Both the position numbers and the translations under genes were made by a program. A DNA stretch of 57,377 bases from NCBI GenBank assembly GCA_903899845.1, contig CAIUKV010000141.1, forward strand, positions 1 through 57,377. Direction: 5' to 3'. This DNA is from an uncultured Actinomycetes bacterium. GTDB taxonomy: Bacteria > Actinomycetota > Acidimicrobiia > IMCC26256 > PALSA-555. Below, piece by piece: positions 20,875 to 30,620 of this stretch (the stretch's first letter is position 1; each line of letters starts with the position of its first letter). The notes beneath the pieces were generated by a model, which made no database searches, was not told the DNA's origin, and saw only the letters and a list, made by a program, of their open reading frames with translations.

Positions 20875-22056
20875 TCAGACCCGGACCGGCAGGGACTTGA
20901 TGCCGTTGATGAAGTTCGACCGCAGGTGGACGGGTGCACCGGCCGGCGCAAGGGTCGGGAGCCGGGCGAGGAGCTCCTCGAACAGGATGCGGGCCTCGAG
21001 TCGGGCCAGGCTGGCCCCGAGGCAGAAGTGGGGGCCACCGGCCCCGAAGGCCACGTGTTCGTTGGGGGTCCGTCCGACGTCGAAGGTGTCGGCCGCCGGG
21101 AACTGGGCGTCGTCGCGGTTCGCCGACGTGTACCACATGACGACCTTCTCGCCCGCCGCGATGGGCTGCCCGGCGATCTCGAGGTCGACCTGCGCGGTGC
21201 GCCGGAAGTGCATCACGGGCGTGACCCAGCGCAGCATCTCCTCGACCGCAGTGGGGATCAGGCCCGGATCGGCCACCAAGCGCGCGCGCTGGTCGGGGTG
21301 CTCGAACAGCGCGAGCGTGCCCCCGGTGATCAGGTTCCGGGTCGTCTCGCTCCCGGCGTTCATCAACAGCATGAAGAAGACGTCGACCTCGAACTGCGTG
21401 AGCGCCTCACCCTCGACATCGGCCCGCAGGAGCACGCTGAGCAGGTCGGTGCCGTCACCGGTCGTGCGGGAAGCCGCGAGCTGGTCGGCATAGGCGAACA
21501 TCTCGGCGAGCGCGGCCTGCGAGTCCTGCTCGAACGTCGCGGTGTCGTCGGTGTCGTTCGACATCATCCGCTCGGTCCACTCGAACACCTGATGACGCTC
21601 GTCGTGGGGGACTCCGACGAGCTCGGCGATGACCTGCAGCGGGAGCTCCACCGCGAGGTCGTGCACGAGGTCGAACTCCCCCATGGCGGCGGCCCGGTCG
21701 AGCAGACCCACGACCATCGCCCGGACGTGTGGCTCGAGCGCGGCGATCTGGCGGGGCGTGAACCCCCGGTTGACCAGCTTGCGCAGCTTGGTGTGCCGGG
21801 GCGGGTCCTGGTTGATGAGGAGCTCCCCGGTCACCACGGGGTCCTTCGGATCCTGGATGAACACCGCCGGTGCCGACGCGAAGCGCTGCGGGTGGCGCGA
21901 CACCTCGACCACATCGGCGTACCGGAACACCCCCCAGAAGCCGGGGCCGTCGGGCTCGGGGAAGAACGCCACCGGCGACTCCTCCCGCAGGGTACGGAAG
22001 AGGTCGTGGGGCGGACCCGCGGTGAACCGCGACCGGTCGAACAGGTCCAGGACCAT
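20875..22056 (-). CDS. Cytochrome P450
   Basis: NAGSETTRN I-helix; FGAGGPHFCLGASLARLE heme loop; TAGCCT 6 nt upstream of ATG. Confidence 0.96.
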   Translation of the reverse strand: MVLDLFDRSRFTAGPPHDLFRTLREESPVAFFPEPDGPGFWGVFRYADVVEVSRHPQRFASAPAVFIQDPKDPVVTGELLINQDPPRHTKLRKLVNRGFTPRQIAALEPHVRAMVVGLLDRAAAMGEFDLVHDLAVELPLQVIAELVGVPHDERHQVFEWTERMMSNDTDDTATFEQDSQAALAEMFAYADQLAASRTTGDGTDLLSVLLRADVEGEALTQFEVDVFFMLLMNAGSETTRNLITGGTLALFEHPDQRARLVADPGLIPTAVEEMLRWVTPVMHFRRTAQVDLEIAGQPIAAGEKVVMWYTSANRDDAQFPAADTFDVGRTPNEHVAFGAGGPHFCLGASLARLEARILFEELLARLPTLAPAGAPVHLRSNFINGIKSLPVRV

Positions 22057-22065
22057 CGCCGGAGG

Positions 22066-23160
22066 CTAACCCAGGCTCCCCGGAGCCGGATCGACGCGCA
22101 GCGCCCGGTTCACGACCCCGGCCATGGCGACGTCGACCACCCCGGACCGGCCGGCCCGCACGAGGCGCGCCGCGACCACGGCCCCGGCGAGACCGGCCAT
22201 CGGGTCGGCGACCGCGTCGCCCGCGAACTCGGGGGCCTCGGGCCCCCCGGCGGCGACGGCGACCCCGCCCGCCACCGCGGCGTCGTCGCCGAACGCGACC
22301 CAGTCGGCGTGGAGGCCGCGGCGCCCGTACCCCGTGATCGACACCCACACCCCGCCGCGTGCCGCGAAGGCCTCGGGATCGAGGCCGAGGCCGGTGAGGG
22401 CCCGGGGCCGGGCTGCGCTGACCACGACCCGGGCCCGGGCGAGGAGGTCGGCGAGCTCGGCCCGACCGGTCGCGGTGGCGAGGTCGACGTGGCGCTCCTC
22501 CTTGTGCGCGTTGAGGGAACGCCAGAACGCGGGCGGCCCACCCCGGGCCCCGTCAGGACGGGCCACGTCCTCCACCTTCACCACCCGGGCGTCGAGCGTG
22601 GCGCCGATCAGCCGGGCGCACAGCGGCCCCGCCCACAGCGCCGACAGGTCCACCACCAGCGGGCGCTCGGACCCGGCCCCCCGGTGGTCGGCCTCGCCGG
22701 TGACCTCGACCGCCGGTCCGAGGAAGTCCTCGGGGGCCACGGCCACCGCCGCCGGGATCCCCAGCAGCTGGGCCCGGTCCACTGCGTCGGCGACCGATCG
22801 CTCGGTCGCGGCCGCGTCGACCCCGTCCCACAGCGGACCCGACCAGTCCCGGCCCATCCACGCCGGTACCGCGTCGCGGTCGTCGGGCCGGGCCAGGTTC
22901 ATCGCGAACCAGCCGTCGTCGGCCGCGACCAGACGACACGATCCCCCGGCCGAGACCCGCCCGGACGGGGCGATCCCGAGGAGGTGCCGCCGCTCGGCGA
23001 GGATCCCCGGGCCGTCGACGCCGAGCTCGGTCCCGAGCCGTTCCGCCACGGCGTCGAGCCGGGCCTCGACCGCGGCCACCCCGAGGCCGCTCAGGGACCG
23101 TCCCCCTGCGTCGGCATCCGGAGGCGCGCGATCGGGGTGGCGTCGCAGGAACGCGAGCAC
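22066..23160 (-). CDS. CaiB/BaiF family CoA-transferase-like protein
   Basis: VVDLSALWAGPLCARLIGATLDARVVKVEDVARPDGARGGPPAFWRSLNAHKEERHVDLA. Confidence 0.88.
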   Translation of the reverse strand: MLAFLRRHPDRAPPDADAGGRSLSGLGVAAVEARLDAVAERLGTELGVDGPGILAERRHLLGIAPSGRVSAGGSCRLVAADDGWFAMNLARPDDRDAVPAWMGRDWSGPLWDGVDAAATERSVADAVDRAQLLGIPAAVAVAPEDFLGPAVEVTGEADHRGAGSERPLVVDLSALWAGPLCARLIGATLDARVVKVEDVARPDGARGGPPAFWRSLNAHKEERHVDLATATGRAELADLLARARVVVSAARPRALTGLGLDPEAFAARGGVWVSITGYGRRGLHADWVAFGDDAAVAGGVAVAAGGPEAPEFAGDAVADPMAGLAGAVVAARLVRAGRSGVVDVAMAGVVNRALRVDPAPGSLG

Positions 23161-23283
23161 GCCGCGCCGCGGTCACGGACGCACGGTCCGACGTGGTCCA
23201 CCCCGGTCGATCGGGCCGTCACCGCCACCTCCACCCGCACTCCGGTCGCCTGCGCTCCGTGACTCCGGCGGCACCGGAGCGTC

Positions 23284-23297
23284 CGGAGCATGTTCTA
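23284..23297. promoter_or_regulatory. KstR-like operator half/imperfect site (cggagcatGTTCTA)
   Basis: Matches TAGAACnnGTTCTA at 9/12 fixed positions; 12 nt upstream of TTG start 23310. Confidence 0.35.
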
Positions 23298-23309
23298 GGC
23301 TCCACGGTC

Positions 23310-24941
23310 TTGGAATTCAATCTTGCCGACCTGTTCGAGATCGTCGCCGACACCTGTCCCGACCGTACGGCGCTGGTCGCGGGCGACGTCCGCCTGACCT
23401 ACCGCGAGCTCGACGAGCGGGCCACCCGGGTGGCCCAGCACCTACGGGCCGCCGGCGTCGCGCCGGGCGACTGGGTCGCCATCCTCGCCTGGAACCGGGC
23501 CGAGTGGATCGAGGCCCAGCACGGGATCTACAAGGCCCGCAACGCAGTGGTCAACATCAACTACCGGTACGTGGCCGAGGAGCTGCGCTACCTGCTCGAC
23601 AACAGCGACGCGGTGGCGATCTTCTTCGAGCGGGCCTTCGCCCCCATGCTCGCCGAGGTGGTCGGCTCCACCCCGAAGCTCCGACACTTCGTGGTGATCG
23701 AGGACGGCACCGACGACCCCGCCGCCGACGCCGCGGTGACGGCGCTCGGCGCGGTGGAGTACGAGGCGGCGCTGGCGGCGGCGTCCCCCAGCCGTGTCGG
23801 GCTCGGGCCCCGCTCCGCCGACGACCTCTACGTCCTCTACACGGGTGGGACCACCGGCATGCCCAAGGGCGTGATGTGGCGGGCCGAGGACATCTTCTTC
23901 GCCGCCCTCGGCGGCGGCGGGTTCGGCCAGACCCCGATCACCACTCCGGGCGAGCTGGCCGGGCGGGTGCCACCCGACGGCTCCGAGCTCCGCTCGATGG
24001 TCAACGCCCCGATGATGCACGGCGGCGGGCAGTGGGTCTCCTGGATCACGTTCTACAGCGGTGGCACCGTGATCCTGAACGTGGACCACCATTTCGATCC
24101 CGAGAAGGTGTGGCGCATCGCAGCCCGGGAGCGCGCACTCACCGTGATGGTGGTCGGCGACGCGATGGCCCGACCGCTGACCGAGGCGATCGACCGGCTT
24201 CCCGCCGACGTCGACATCTCCGGGGTGGTCTCGGTGGGCTCGGGGGGCTCGATCCTCTCGCCCGCGATCAAGAACGAGCTGCGGGCCAAGCTCCCCAACG
24301 TCTTCGTGCTCGACAGCTTCGGCGCGTCGGAGACCGGGGCGGCCGGCTCGGTGATGGACATGGACGGTCCGGCCCAGGGCCCGCGCTTCACCGTGAACGA
24401 GCAGATGACCGTGCTCGGGGAGGACTGGCGCCCGGTCGAGCCGGGGTCGGGCCACCAGGGGATGCTGGCCCGGCGCGGCCACATCCCCCTCGGCTACTGG
24501 AAGGACGAGGAGAAGACCGCGGCGACGTTCGTGACCGATCCCGACGGCGTGCGCTGGGTGATCCCCGGCGACCACGCCGTGATCGAGGCCGACGGCACCA
24601 TCACGATGCTGGGGCGAGGGTCGGTGTGCATCAACTCGGGGGGCGAGAAGATCTTCCCCGAGGAGGTCGAGATGGCGCTCAAGGCCCATCCCGCGGTGTT
24701 CGACGCCGTGGTCGTCGGGGTTCCCGACGACCGCTTCGTGGAGCGGGTGGCCGCGATCGTGCAGGTCCGCGCCGGGCACCCGGTGCCGGAGCTCGCCGAG
24801 CTCCAGGAGTCGTGCCGGGCCCACATCGCGGGCTACAAGGTGCCCCGCGAGCTCCACGTCACCGACGTGGTCCCCCGCACGCCCGTCGGCAAGCCCGATT
24901 ACCGCTGGGCCAAGCGACTCGCCCTCGGCGAGACCGACTGA
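23310..24941 (+). CDS. Acyl-CoA synthetase (AMP-binding)
   Basis: LEFNLADLFEIVADTCPDRTALV; YTGGTTGMPKGVMWR; TPVGKPDYRWAKR; TTG start inferred by alignment to the 6153 paralogue. Confidence 0.94.
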   Translation: MEFNLADLFEIVADTCPDRTALVAGDVRLTYRELDERATRVAQHLRAAGVAPGDWVAILAWNRAEWIEAQHGIYKARNAVVNINYRYVAEELRYLLDNSDAVAIFFERAFAPMLAEVVGSTPKLRHFVVIEDGTDDPAADAAVTALGAVEYEAALAAASPSRVGLGPRSADDLYVLYTGGTTGMPKGVMWRAEDIFFAALGGGGFGQTPITTPGELAGRVPPDGSELRSMVNAPMMHGGGQWVSWITFYSGGTVILNVDHHFDPEKVWRIAARERALTVMVVGDAMARPLTEAIDRLPADVDISGVVSVGSGGSILSPAIKNELRAKLPNVFVLDSFGASETGAAGSVMDMDGPAQGPRFTVNEQMTVLGEDWRPVEPGSGHQGMLARRGHIPLGYWKDEEKTAATFVTDPDGVRWVIPGDHAVIEADGTITMLGRGSVCINSGGEKIFPEEVEMALKAHPAVFDAVVVGVPDDRFVERVAAIVQVRAGHPVPELAELQESCRAHIAGYKVPRELHVTDVVPRTPVGKPDYRWAKRLALGETD

Positions 24942-24945
24942 TCCG

Positions 24946-25428
24946 CTAGAGGGCGGCGTCGATCGCGGCGAGCAGCGCCGGGTCCTCGGGCTCGACCTGC
25001 GGACCGAAGCGTCCGACGACGGTGCCGTCGCGACCGACCAGGAACTTCTCGAAGTTCCAGCGGATGTCGCCGGTGTGCCCCTCGGCGTCGGCGGCCTGGG
25101 TGAGCACTGCGTAGAGCGGGTGCCGGCCGTCGCCGTTGACCTCGATCTTCTCGGTCAGCGGGAAGGTGACCCCGTAGGTCGTCGTGCAGAACTCGACGAT
25201 CTCGTCGGGCGTTCCCGGCTCCTGGCCCAGGAACTGGTTGCACGGCACCCCCACCACCGTGAAGCCCCGGTCGGCGTAGCGCTCGTGGACCGCCTCGAGC
25301 CCGGCGTACTGCGGGGTGAGGCCGCACTTCGACGCCACGTTGACGACCAGGCTGACCCGGCCCGCCTGCGGGGCCAGCGCACCCCGGGTGCCGTCGATGG
25401 CGGCGATGTCGACCTCGTAGACGCTCAT
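24946..25428 (-). CDS. Glutathione peroxidase-like (Cys form)
   Basis: LVVNVASKCGLTPQYAGLEAVHERYADRGFTVVGVPCNQFLGQEPG...IRWNFEKFLVGRDG. Confidence 0.95.
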   Translation of the reverse strand: MSVYEVDIAAIDGTRGALAPQAGRVSLVVNVASKCGLTPQYAGLEAVHERYADRGFTVVGVPCNQFLGQEPGTPDEIVEFCTTTYGVTFPLTEKIEVNGDGRHPLYAVLTQAADAEGHTGDIRWNFEKFLVGRDGTVVGRFGPQVEPEDPALLAAIDAAL

Positions 25429-25533
25429 GGGCTGCCTCCGGTCCGGGCCCGCGTGGCGGGCGCTCCGAGGCTCATGTTCTACTACGACCGTCGCGATCCG
25501 GCGCCCGCCCGGGTCCCGACGGGAGGACGATCC

Positions 25534-27087
25534 GTGACCCAGCTCGGCTTCTGGTCCATCGCGCAGGAGGACCCCGACCGCCTCGCCCTCGTCGACCCCG
25601 ACGAGCGACCGGTCACCGCCGGGGAGCTGCTGGCGTCCTGCAACCAGGTGGTCCACGGCCTGCGCGCGCTCGGCCTGCGGCCCGGTGACGCCGTGGCGAT
25701 GCTCCTGCCCAACGGCACCGAGGTGTTCGAGTGCTACCTGGCGGTGCTCCAAGCCGGGTTCTATCTCGTCCCGATCAACTGGCACCTCGTCGGGCCCGAG
25801 GTCGCGTACATCGTCGCCGACTGCGAGGCCAAGGCCTTCGTCGCCCACGCCCGCTTCGCCGACACGGCCAAGGCCGCCGCCGACGCGATCGGGTTCCCGG
25901 AGTCGGGACGCTTCGCCGTGGGGGGCGCCATCGAGTCGTTCCGGCCCTACGAGGACCTCAAGGCGGGTCAGCCCGTCACGGCCCCCACCGACCGCACCAC
26001 CGGTCTCGTCATGAACTACACGTCGGGCACCACCGGGCGCCCCAAGGGCGTGCGCCGCCCCCGACCCGAGGTCGTGCCCGAGGATCAGGCGGTGGGCTTC
26101 GCCGGGATGCTGTTCATGTTCCGTCTGGCCCCGTTCGACGACAACGTCCACATCTGCGGGTCGCCGCTGTACCACACCGCCGTGCTCGTGTTCGCGGGCG
26201 GGGCGATCCACCTGGGGCACACCGTCGTGATCATGGACAAGTGGACGCCCGAGGGGATGCTCGCGCTGATCGACCGGTACCGGGTGACCAGCACGCACAT
26301 GGTCCCGACCCAGTTCGTGCGGCTGCTGGGCCTCCCGGAGGACGTCCGGGCCCGGTACGACGTGTCGTCCCTGCGTCACATGGTGCACGCCGCCGCGCCG
26401 TGCCCGCCCGACATCAAGCGGGCGATGCTCGAATGGTGGGGGCCGGTGATCGACGAGTACTACGCCGCCTCCGAGGGTGGGGGGACCATCGTGTTCGCCG
26501 ACGAGTGGCTCGCGCACCCGGGCACCGTGGGGCGGGCCTGGGCGAGCTCGGAGGTCGTCATCCTCGACGACGACGGCAACGAGCTGCCGGCCGGGGAGAT
26601 CGGCACCGTCTACTTGCACATGCGCTCCGGCGACTTCGAGTACTTCAAGGACAAGGCCAAGACCGACGACAGCCGCCGCGGCAAGTTCTTCACCGTCGGC
26701 GACGTCGGCTACCTCGACGACGACGGCTGGCTGTTCCTGTCCGACCGCAAGAACGACATGATCATCTCGGGCGGCGCCAACATCTACCCCGCGGAGATCG
26801 AGAGCGTGCTGATCATGCACCCCCAGGTCGCCGACGTCGCCGTGTTCGGCGTCCCCCATCCCGACTGGGGCGAGGAGGTCAAGGCGGTGGTCGAGCCGAT
26901 CGACGGCGTGACCGGCGGTCCCGCGCTGGCCGCCGACATCCTCGCCTGGGCCGCCGACAAGCTGGCGAAGTACAAGACGCCCCGCTCGATCGACTTCGCG
27001 GCCGAGCTCCCGCGTGACCCCAACGGCAAGCTCTACAAGCGCAGGCTGCGCGACCCGTACTGGGAGGACCACGAGCGCGCGATCTGA
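25534..27087 (+). CDS. Acyl-CoA synthetase (FadD-type)
   Basis: VTQLGFWSIAQEDPDRLALVDPD; NYTSGTTGRPKGVRRP; LPRDPNGKLYKRRLRDPYW; GGGAGG RBS upstream of GTG 25534. Confidence 0.94.
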   Translation: MTQLGFWSIAQEDPDRLALVDPDERPVTAGELLASCNQVVHGLRALGLRPGDAVAMLLPNGTEVFECYLAVLQAGFYLVPINWHLVGPEVAYIVADCEAKAFVAHARFADTAKAAADAIGFPESGRFAVGGAIESFRPYEDLKAGQPVTAPTDRTTGLVMNYTSGTTGRPKGVRRPRPEVVPEDQAVGFAGMLFMFRLAPFDDNVHICGSPLYHTAVLVFAGGAIHLGHTVVIMDKWTPEGMLALIDRYRVTSTHMVPTQFVRLLGLPEDVRARYDVSSLRHMVHAAAPCPPDIKRAMLEWWGPVIDEYYAASEGGGTIVFADEWLAHPGTVGRAWASSEVVILDDDGNELPAGEIGTVYLHMRSGDFEYFKDKAKTDDSRRGKFFTVGDVGYLDDDGWLFLSDRKNDMIISGGANIYPAEIESVLIMHPQVADVAVFGVPHPDWGEEVKAVVEPIDGVTGGPALAADILAWAADKLAKYKTPRSIDFAAELPRDPNGKLYKRRLRDPYWEDHERAI

Positions 27088-27093
27088 CCCCGG

Positions 27094-27864
27094 TCAGCGG
27101 TCGCGCAGGAAGGGGAACCGGGCACGGGTGTCGGCCACGTGGGCCGGGTCGACCTCGGCGAGGAGGATCTCCTCCGCGCCCTGCGGGCCTGCGTCGGTGG
27201 CGCTTGCGCACTCCTCACCGAACGGACCGATCACCGCGCTGTCCCCGGCGTAGTCGAGCCCCCCACCCGAGCCGACCCGGTTCACCCCGACCACGTAGGC
27301 CTGGTTCTCCACCGCCCGCGCCCGCAGGAGCGTGCGCCAGTGCTCCCGGCGGCGGTCGGGCCAGTTGGCGACGACCACGAAGCAGTCGGTGGTGGGCGCC
27401 GCGGCCCAGAAGTCCGGCGCGAAGCGCAGGTCGTAGCAGACGTGCAGGCTCACCCGGACGTCGTCGACGGTCACCGTCACGGGGTGGGTCCCCGGGGTGA
27501 AGCGCTCGTCCTCGCCCGCGTACCCGAAGAGGTGGATCTTGGCGTAGCGGTGGACCTCGCCACCGGGCCCGGCGAGCACGAGGGTGTTCGTGGGCCGGGC
27601 CCCTGCAGTGGCCTGCTCGGCCAGCGACCCGCACACCCAGACGCCGTGGGCCGCGGCCTGCTCGGCCAGGAACGCGGTGCTCGGGCCGTCGGGTGGCTCG
27701 ACGATCCGCTCGGCCGCAGGCGAGAAGCCCGTGGCGTACATCTCGGCGAGCACGACGAGCCGGGCCCCGGCCCCCGCCGCCGCGGCGATCTTCGGCGCGA
27801 GCCGGATGTGGTTCGCGGCCGGGTCCTCCCACACGATGTCGTGCTGGACCGCCGCGACCCTCAC
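27094..27864 (-). CDS. Carbon-nitrogen hydrolase (nitrilase superfamily, omega-amidase-like)
   Basis: VRVAAVQHDIVWEDPAAN; E (VVLAEMYATGF), K (YAKIHLF), C (LHVCYDLRFAPDFW) triad. Confidence 0.9.
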   Translation of the reverse strand: MRVAAVQHDIVWEDPAANHIRLAPKIAAAAGAGARLVVLAEMYATGFSPAAERIVEPPDGPSTAFLAEQAAAHGVWVCGSLAEQATAGARPTNTLVLAGPGGEVHRYAKIHLFGYAGEDERFTPGTHPVTVTVDDVRVSLHVCYDLRFAPDFWAAAPTTDCFVVVANWPDRRREHWRTLLRARAVENQAYVVGVNRVGSGGGLDYAGDSAVIGPFGEECASATDAGPQGAEEILLAEVDPAHVADTRARFPFLRDR

Positions 27865-29018
27865 GCGAGCCCCCGCAGCCGCCCGACCGCCTCCTCGAGG
27901 ACCTCACGGCGCTTGGCGAACATGAAGCGCACCAGGGGCGCACCGGCGGCGACGTCGTCGTAGAAGACCACCGTGGGCACCGCCACCACGCCGCACCGGT
28001 GCGGCAGGGCGCGACAGAACGCGAGCCCGTCGGACTCCCCGAGCGGCCGGATGTCGGCGGTGAGGAAGTAGGTGCCGGCCGAGGGGTGGACGGTGAAGCC
28101 GGCGTCGGCCAGCCCCGCTCGCAGCAGGTCACGCTTGGCCGCGAGGTCGGCGGCGAGCCCGGTGAAGTAGGTGTCGGGCAACCGGAGCCCGGCGGCAGCG
28201 GCGTGCTGGAAGGGGGCACCGTGGACGTAGGTGAGGAACTGCTTCACCGTCCGGACCGCAGTGACCAGTTCGGCCGGGGCGCACACCCACCCGGTCTTCC
28301 AGCCGGTCATGGAGAAGGTCTTGCCCGCCGACGAGATCGTGATCGTCCGCTCCCGCATCCCGGGCAGCGTCGCCAGCGGCACGTGGACCGCGCCGTCGTA
28401 CACCAGGTGCTCGTACACCTCGTCGGTGACCGCCACGAGGTCGTGGGCCACGCACGTCGCCGCGATCAGCTCGAGCTCGGCGGGCGAGAACACCTTGCCG
28501 GTCGGGTTGTGGGGCGAGTTGAGCAGCAGCACCCGGGTCCGGGGGGTGATCGCGGCCGCCAGCGCCTCGGCCGTGAACGAGTGGTCGGGCGGGGTGAGGG
28601 TCACGCAGCGACGCCGGGCCCCGGCCAGGGCGATCCCGGCCGCGTAGGAGTCGTAGTACGGCTCGAACGTCACGACCTCGTCGTCGGCCTCGAGCAGGGC
28701 GAGCAGCGTCGCGGCCACCGCCTCGGTGGCCCCGGCGGTGATCAGCACCTCGGTGTCGGGGTCGTAGCGCAGGCCCCAGAACCGCTCCTGGTGCTCGGCC
28801 ACCGCGTGACGCAACGGCGCGATCCCGATGCCCGGGGGATACTGGTTGTCGCCCGCCCGGATGGCCGCGACCGCGGCCTCCACCACCTCGGGAGGCCCGT
28901 CGGTGTCGGGGAAGCCCTGCCCGAGGTTGACCGAGCCGGTGGCGGCGGCGAGGGCCGACATCTCGGCGAAGATCGTCGTGCCGAAGCCCTGCATCCGCTC
29001 GACCAGGTGGGCGGTCAT
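27861..29018 (-). CDS. Class I/II PLP-dependent aminotransferase
   Basis: VNLGQGFPDTDGPPEV; NSPHNPTGKVF; SSAGKTFSMTGWKTGW PLP-Lys motif. Confidence 0.95.
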   Translation of the reverse strand: MTAHLVERMQGFGTTIFAEMSALAAATGSVNLGQGFPDTDGPPEVVEAAVAAIRAGDNQYPPGIGIAPLRHAVAEHQERFWGLRYDPDTEVLITAGATEAVAATLLALLEADDEVVTFEPYYDSYAAGIALAGARRRCVTLTPPDHSFTAEALAAAITPRTRVLLLNSPHNPTGKVFSPAELELIAATCVAHDLVAVTDEVYEHLVYDGAVHVPLATLPGMRERTITISSAGKTFSMTGWKTGWVCAPAELVTAVRTVKQFLTYVHGAPFQHAAAAGLRLPDTYFTGLAADLAAKRDLLRAGLADAGFTVHPSAGTYFLTADIRPLGESDGLAFCRALPHRCGVVAVPTVVFYDDVAAGAPLVRFMFAKRREVLEEAVGRLRGLA

Positions 29019-29056
29019 GACCCGAGCCTAGGGCCGGTCGGTCGGCGGCGGCCGCC

Positions 29057-29821
29057 TCAGACGAGCAGCCGGTCCCGCAGGGCGGCGCGCACCGGGGCGT
29101 CCACCCCGATGGACTCCGCGTAGCCCGCCCAGTCGTCCCACTCGGCGCGCACGCGGACGATGGTCTCGGCCATCGACTCCGGGAAGGCGTTGCGCAGGTC
29201 GGCGCCGATGCCGCGGGCCGACTCGGCCCCGGCCGGGTCGTCATGGCCCCGCAGCACGTGGATCCGGTCGATCACCTCGCCGGTGAGCGCGTAGTCGGCG
29301 ACGATGTCGGCGTCCGACACTCCGAGCAGCCCCAGGACCAGGGCGGCGAACACGCCGGTGCGATCCTTGCCCGCGGCGCAGAAGAACACCACCGGCTCCT
29401 CCGATGCGGCCACCCGCCGCAGCGCGGCCGCGTAGGCGCCGGCGCCGTTGCGCAGCATCGACACGTAGGCGTCGGGGGCGGTGATGAGCGTCCGGCGCAC
29501 CGCTTCGTCGTCGAGGAGCGGGCGGGTGGTGTCGAAGGTCGGCAGGTGCACGTGCTCGGCCGACACCAGGGCGATCCCGCCCCACCCGTTGGTCTCGAGC
29601 TCGTGGGTGGTGCGGAAGTCGATGAGGGTCGTCACTCCGAGGGCGTGGACCCGCTCGACGTCGGCGTCGGTGAGCCGGTGGAGCGCGTCGCTGCGGAACA
29701 GGTGGCGATGGCGGACCCTGCGGCCGTCGCCCGCCGGGTAGCCCCCGAGGTCACGGAAGTTGACCGGGCCCTCGAGGGGCAGGCGGCGCAGCGCGGTCGG
29801 GTCGATCTCACCGCTGGTCAT
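29057..29821 (-). CDS. Tyrosine-protein phosphatase (PtpB-like)
   Basis: PVNFRDLGGYPAGDGRRVRHRHLFRSDALHRLTDADVERV; VVFFCAAGKDRTGVFAAL. Confidence 0.93.
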   Translation of the reverse strand: MTSGEIDPTALRRLPLEGPVNFRDLGGYPAGDGRRVRHRHLFRSDALHRLTDADVERVHALGVTTLIDFRTTHELETNGWGGIALVSAEHVHLPTFDTTRPLLDDEAVRRTLITAPDAYVSMLRNGAGAYAAALRRVAASEEPVVFFCAAGKDRTGVFAALVLGLLGVSDADIVADYALTGEVIDRIHVLRGHDDPAGAESARGIGADLRNAFPESMAETIVRVRAEWDDWAGYAESIGVDAPVRAALRDRLLV

Positions 29822-30620
29822 GGTCGGCCGCCTCTCGGGGGTCGGGGTCCGGGTCGGGGTCCGGGTCCGGGTCGGGCTCGAGCAGGTTGGCGCGCATCGC
29901 CGTCAGGGTCGTGTGGTCGACGCCGTGACCGGCGAGGTATCCGGCCCAGTCGCCGTGACGGGCGCGCAGGAGGCCGAGGAAGGCGTGCATGGTCTCGGCC
30001 CGCGCGTGGGCCATGTCGGGCGAGAGGTTCCGCCAGGCCCGCACGTCGGCCGGGTAGTCACGCCGGCTCGCCGCCTGGATCGCGTCGAGGGCGGCCTGGG
30101 TCCGGGCGTAGTCCGCCGCGATCGAGTCGTCGGGCACGCCGAGGATGCCGAGGACCATCGCCGCGGCCACCCCGGTGCGGTCCTTCCCTGCGTTGCAGAA
30201 GAACACCAACGGGGTCGCGGCCGGATCGGCGAGCAGCCGGGCCAGCCCGGTGAAGCACCCCGGGCCCTCGTCGAGGTAGCCGAGGTACCGCTCGGGGGCG
30301 GTTGCCGGTCCGGCGACGGGGGCGTCGGCACCCAGCACGGCGGGGCGGGTGGGGAGGTTGTGGTACCGGGCCCCGAGCCCGTCGATCCGACCGGTGCCCA
30401 CGTGGGCGATCTCGTCGGGCGCGCGGAGGTCGACCACCGCGGCGAGCCCGAGCGTCCGCACCGTCACGACGTCGTCGGCGGTCATGCGGTGCAGCGCGTC
30501 GCTGCGGTACACCCGCCCCGCCCGGACCCGCTGCCCCGGCCCCGCCGGCAGCCCCCCGACGTCGCGGAAGTTGTGCAGGCCCGTCAACCCGACGACCGGG
30601 GGCACGACCTCCGCCGTCAT
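29808..30620 (-). CDS. Tyrosine-protein phosphatase (PtpB-like), paralogue
   Basis: HNFRDVGGLPAGPGQRVRAGRVYRSDALHRMTADD; VFFCNAGKDRTGVAAAMVLG; C-terminal DPDPDPDPDPDP. Confidence 0.93.
   Translation of the reverse strand: MTAEVVPPVVGLTGLHNFRDVGGLPAGPGQRVRAGRVYRSDALHRMTADDVVTVRTLGLAAVVDLRAPDEIAHVGTGRIDGLGARYHNLPTRPAVLGADAPVAGPATAPERYLGYLDEGPGCFTGLARLLADPAATPLVFFCNAGKDRTGVAAAMVLGILGVPDDSIAADYARTQAALDAIQAASRRDYPADVRAWRNLSPDMAHARAETMHAFLGLLRARHGDWAGYLAGHGVDHTTLTAMRANLLEPDPDPDPDPDPDPREAADHDQR
29837..29880. repeat. 6-bp-period microsatellite (gggtcg/gggtcc) encoding (DP)n at C-terminus
   Basis: gggtcggggtccgggtcggggtccgggtccgggtcggg near the overlapping end/start of the tandem PTP genes. Confidence 0.85.

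Noticed and set aside
24946-25428. Selenocysteine in the glutathione peroxidase homologue
   Set aside because: Position is TGC (ASKCGLTPQY), a Cys-type enzyme.
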